A model generated the notes under the pieces. That model was not told the DNA's origin. It made no database searches and saw only the letters and a list, made by a program, of their open reading frames with translations. 64,000 nucleotides of DNA from Pseudoroseomonas ludipueritiae (GTDB taxonomy: Bacteria > Pseudomonadota > Alphaproteobacteria > Acetobacterales > Acetobacteraceae), in contig NZ_JACTUZ010000005.1 in assembly GCF_014490445.1 (NCBI RefSeq), forward strand, positions 31,341 to 95,340, given 5' to 3'. Position numbers and translations under genes: made by a program. This document shows, one piece after another, positions 62,283 to 64,000 of the stretch. The first letter of the stretch is position 1, and every line of letters starts with the position of its first letter.

Positions 62283-63227
62283 ATGAGGAAACCGGACTTG
62301 AATTCGCTTGCCGACCTGCAGCTCTTCATGAGCGTCGCGAGCGCGGAGAATTTCTCCGCGGCGGCGCGTCAACTTGGGCTGCCACCATCCTCCGTCTCGC
62401 GCCGCATCGGCGCAATCGAGAAACGGCTGGGCGTCGCGCTGTTCAAGCGCACGACGCGGGACGTGACACTGACGGATGCCGGCAGCGCCTACAGCAAGTC
62501 CATCACGCGCATCCTGGCGGACCTGCAGGAAGCGGATCTCGCCGTTTCCCGCTTCTCCCGCATGCCGGAAGGGATGCTGCGGATCGAGAGCCGCCCCGGG
62601 CTATCGGCCTGGCTGCTGGCGCCGGTGCTGCCGCAGTTCCTGGAACAATATCCCACCATCCAGGTGGACCTGAAGCTGACCAACGGCACGCTGGAGACGC
62701 TTTCGCCCGGCACCGATGTCGGCATCCGCTACGGGCTGGCCAAGCCTTCCTCGCTGGTGACACGCAAGATCGTCACCACCCGGCAGGGGCTCTACGCTTC
62801 CCCACGCTATCTGCAACGGCATGGCGAGCCGAATTCGCCCGACGAATTGCACGAGCATAACTGCCTGGTCTTCAGCCTGGGCGACAGCCCGGTGAGCTGG
62901 CGCTTCCGGCGCGGCGACTACGACCGCACGTTGCAACTGCGCGGCAGCCTGCGCAGCAACGATGTCAGCACCCTGGCTACCGCCGTGGCCGGCGGCCTCG
63001 GCATCAGCGTGGCGCATGAATGGGTGGCGGAGGAACATGTGCGCCAGGGGCAGGTGGTGCGGGTGCTGCCCGATTACGAAGTCACCACCATGAACAGCTT
63101 CGACCTGCATGTCTGCGCGCTGTATTCGCCGGCGCTGAAGAACGTGCAGAAGGTGCGGGTCTTCATCGACTTCCTGATGACGACGCTGCGCGCCTCCGCC
63201 GCCGCTTCGGCCGCCGCCGCCGGATGA
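62283..63227 (+). CDS. LysR family transcriptional regulator
   Basis: 314 aa. N-terminal winged helix (ADLQLFMSVASAENFSAAARQLGLPPSSVSRRIGAIEKRLGVALF, about 10-60), linker helix and C-terminal periplasmic-binding-like effector domain (about 95-300). It is divergent from the CoA-transferase/enoyl-CoA hydratase/Bug operon and its stop overlaps the next enoyl-CoA hydratase gene (ATGA), so it probably controls both. The C-terminus is an alanine-rich tail. Confidence 0.93.
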   Translation: MRKPDLNSLADLQLFMSVASAENFSAAARQLGLPPSSVSRRIGAIEKRLGVALFKRTTRDVTLTDAGSAYSKSITRILADLQEADLAVSRFSRMPEGMLRIESRPGLSAWLLAPVLPQFLEQYPTIQVDLKLTNGTLETLSPGTDVGIRYGLAKPSSLVTRKIVTTRQGLYASPRYLQRHGEPNSPDELHEHNCLVFSLGDSPVSWRFRRGDYDRTLQLRGSLRSNDVSTLATAVAGGLGISVAHEWVAEEHVRQGQVVRVLPDYEVTTMNSFDLHVCALYSPALKNVQKVRVFIDFLMTTLRASAAASAAAAG

Positions 63228-63988
63228 CGGCGGAACAGGGGCAGCTTCCCAGCCTCGTGCTGGAAGGCGAGCGTGCGACCATCACCCTGCGCCGCCCGCG
63301 CCACCACAACCGGCTGGAGCCGCCGGACCTCACGGAGCTGCTGCGGCTGTTCCGCACCGTGGAGGAAGCGCCGGGGCTGCGCGTACTGGTGCTGACCGGC
63401 ACCGGCGCCTCCTTCAGCGCCGGCTTCCATATCGGCGCCTTTGGCGAGGGTGCCGGCGCCGCCACGCTGGAAGCGGTGGTGGAGGCGCTGGAGCGGCTGC
63501 GGGTGCCGACCATCTGCGCCCTGAACGGCAGCGTCTATGGCGGCGCCACTGACCTTGCCCTGGCCTGCGACTTCCGCCTGGGGGTGGAAGGCATGCGGCT
63601 GGTGATGCCGGCGGCGCGGCTCGGGCTGCATTACTATCCCAGCGGCATGCACCGCTTCGTCAGCCGGCTGGGCCTGGCCACCGCGAAGCGGCTGTTCCTG
63701 CTGGCCGAGCCACTCGACACCGCCGCCCTGCTGGCCTGCGGCTATCTGGACGAGGCCGTGCCCGCCGCCGAACTGTCCGCGCGCGCCGCCGCCATGGCCG
63801 CACGCCTGGCGGACCATGCGCCGCTGGCGGTGCAGGGCATGAAGCAGGCGCTGAACGACATCGCCTGCGGCCGGGCGGATGATGCCGCCATCGGCGCCCG
63901 GGCTGCTGCCGTCTCGCTGTCGGAGGATTTCGCCGAGGGCCGCCGCGCCTGGGCGGAGAAGCGGCCGCCGCGTTTCAGCGGCCGCTGA
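63224..63988 (+). CDS. enoyl-CoA hydratase/isomerase family protein
   Basis: 254-aa crotonase. ITLRRPRHHNRLEPPDL, SFSAGFHIGAFGEG and PTICALNGSVYGGATDLALACDFRLG mark the fold; the active-site acid positions are less typical (RLGLHYYPSGMHRF), so hydratase activity is not certain. ATG overlaps the LysR stop. A complete stop codon lies 12 nt before the window end. Confidence 0.9.
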   Translation: MTAEQGQLPSLVLEGERATITLRRPRHHNRLEPPDLTELLRLFRTVEEAPGLRVLVLTGTGASFSAGFHIGAFGEGAGAATLEAVVEALERLRVPTICALNGSVYGGATDLALACDFRLGVEGMRLVMPAARLGLHYYPSGMHRFVSRLGLATAKRLFLLAEPLDTAALLACGYLDEAVPAAELSARAAAMAARLADHAPLAVQGMKQALNDIACGRADDAAIGARAAAVSLSEDFAEGRRAWAEKRPPRFSGR

Positions 63989-64000
63989 GGCGCCGCGCGG

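Overview
The window looks like chromosome of a GC-rich alphaproteobacterium. The pointers are a SAM-II type leader before metZ, a RegB/RegA (ActS/ActR) redox pair beside a cyoABCD quinol oxidase, many 4-bp ATGA/GTGA gene overlaps, several Bug-type solute-binding proteins and several CaiB/BaiF CoA-transferases. This mix is typical of Acetobacteraceae such as Roseomonas and relatives; that placement is inference from gene content and composition, not from a marker gene.

Layout. 1-2955: a CDC48/p97-type AAA ATPase with a small alpha/beta-hydrolase downstream. 3083-7014: a light-signalling module, with a bacteriophytochrome histidine kinase divergent from a GAF/DHp protein whose ATPase domain looks degenerate and a single-domain response regulator. 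7199-11299: a molybdenum hydroxylase of the isoquinoline/aldehyde oxidoreductase type with a triheme cytochrome c. 11367-12338: pirin. 12335-21324 (minus): cyoABCD, SURF1, RegB, RegA and an M3 oligopeptidase. 21492-25526: an MFS carrier, metZ with its SAM-II riboswitch, tRNA-Gly(CCC) and thiM. 25527-26865: an AT-rich, gene-poor stretch with a broken DUF4214 gene.

26866-32752 is the most unusual block. It encodes a Tat-exported Rieske protein, a PQQ alcohol dehydrogenase with the lanthanide-type Asp-x-Asp signature but no vicinal cysteine pair, a second two-subunit molybdenum hydroxylase and a small secreted protein. Together they could form a periplasmic alcohol-to-acid oxidation chain in which the Rieske protein, not a cytochrome c, is the local electron carrier.

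32869-34116: ChrA-type transporter. 34158-39012: an IclR-controlled C5-dicarboxylate (itaconate, mesaconate or citramalate-like) CoA pathway made of binding protein, hydratase, CoA-transferase and lyase. 39009-40280: peptidase T. 40694-49604: a GntR-led catabolic run (hydroxyacid dehydrogenase, RidA, aminotransferase, ThDP enzyme, D-amino-acid dehydrogenase-like flavoprotein) followed by a broken AapJ-like gene, a Bug protein and an ornithine cyclodeaminase-like enzyme. 49710-52705: cupin, MFS carrier and D,D-carboxypeptidase. 52831-53723: tandem glycine riboswitch and a TRIC/UPF0126 membrane protein. 53744-55006: HugZ-like protein and a LysR remnant. 55026-63988: acyl-CoA dehydrogenase, two CoA-transferases, hydroxyacid dehydrogenase, Bug protein, two enoyl-CoA hydratases and a LysR regulator, all acyl-CoA catabolism.

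No CRISPR array, rRNA, intact transposase or prophage gene was seen.
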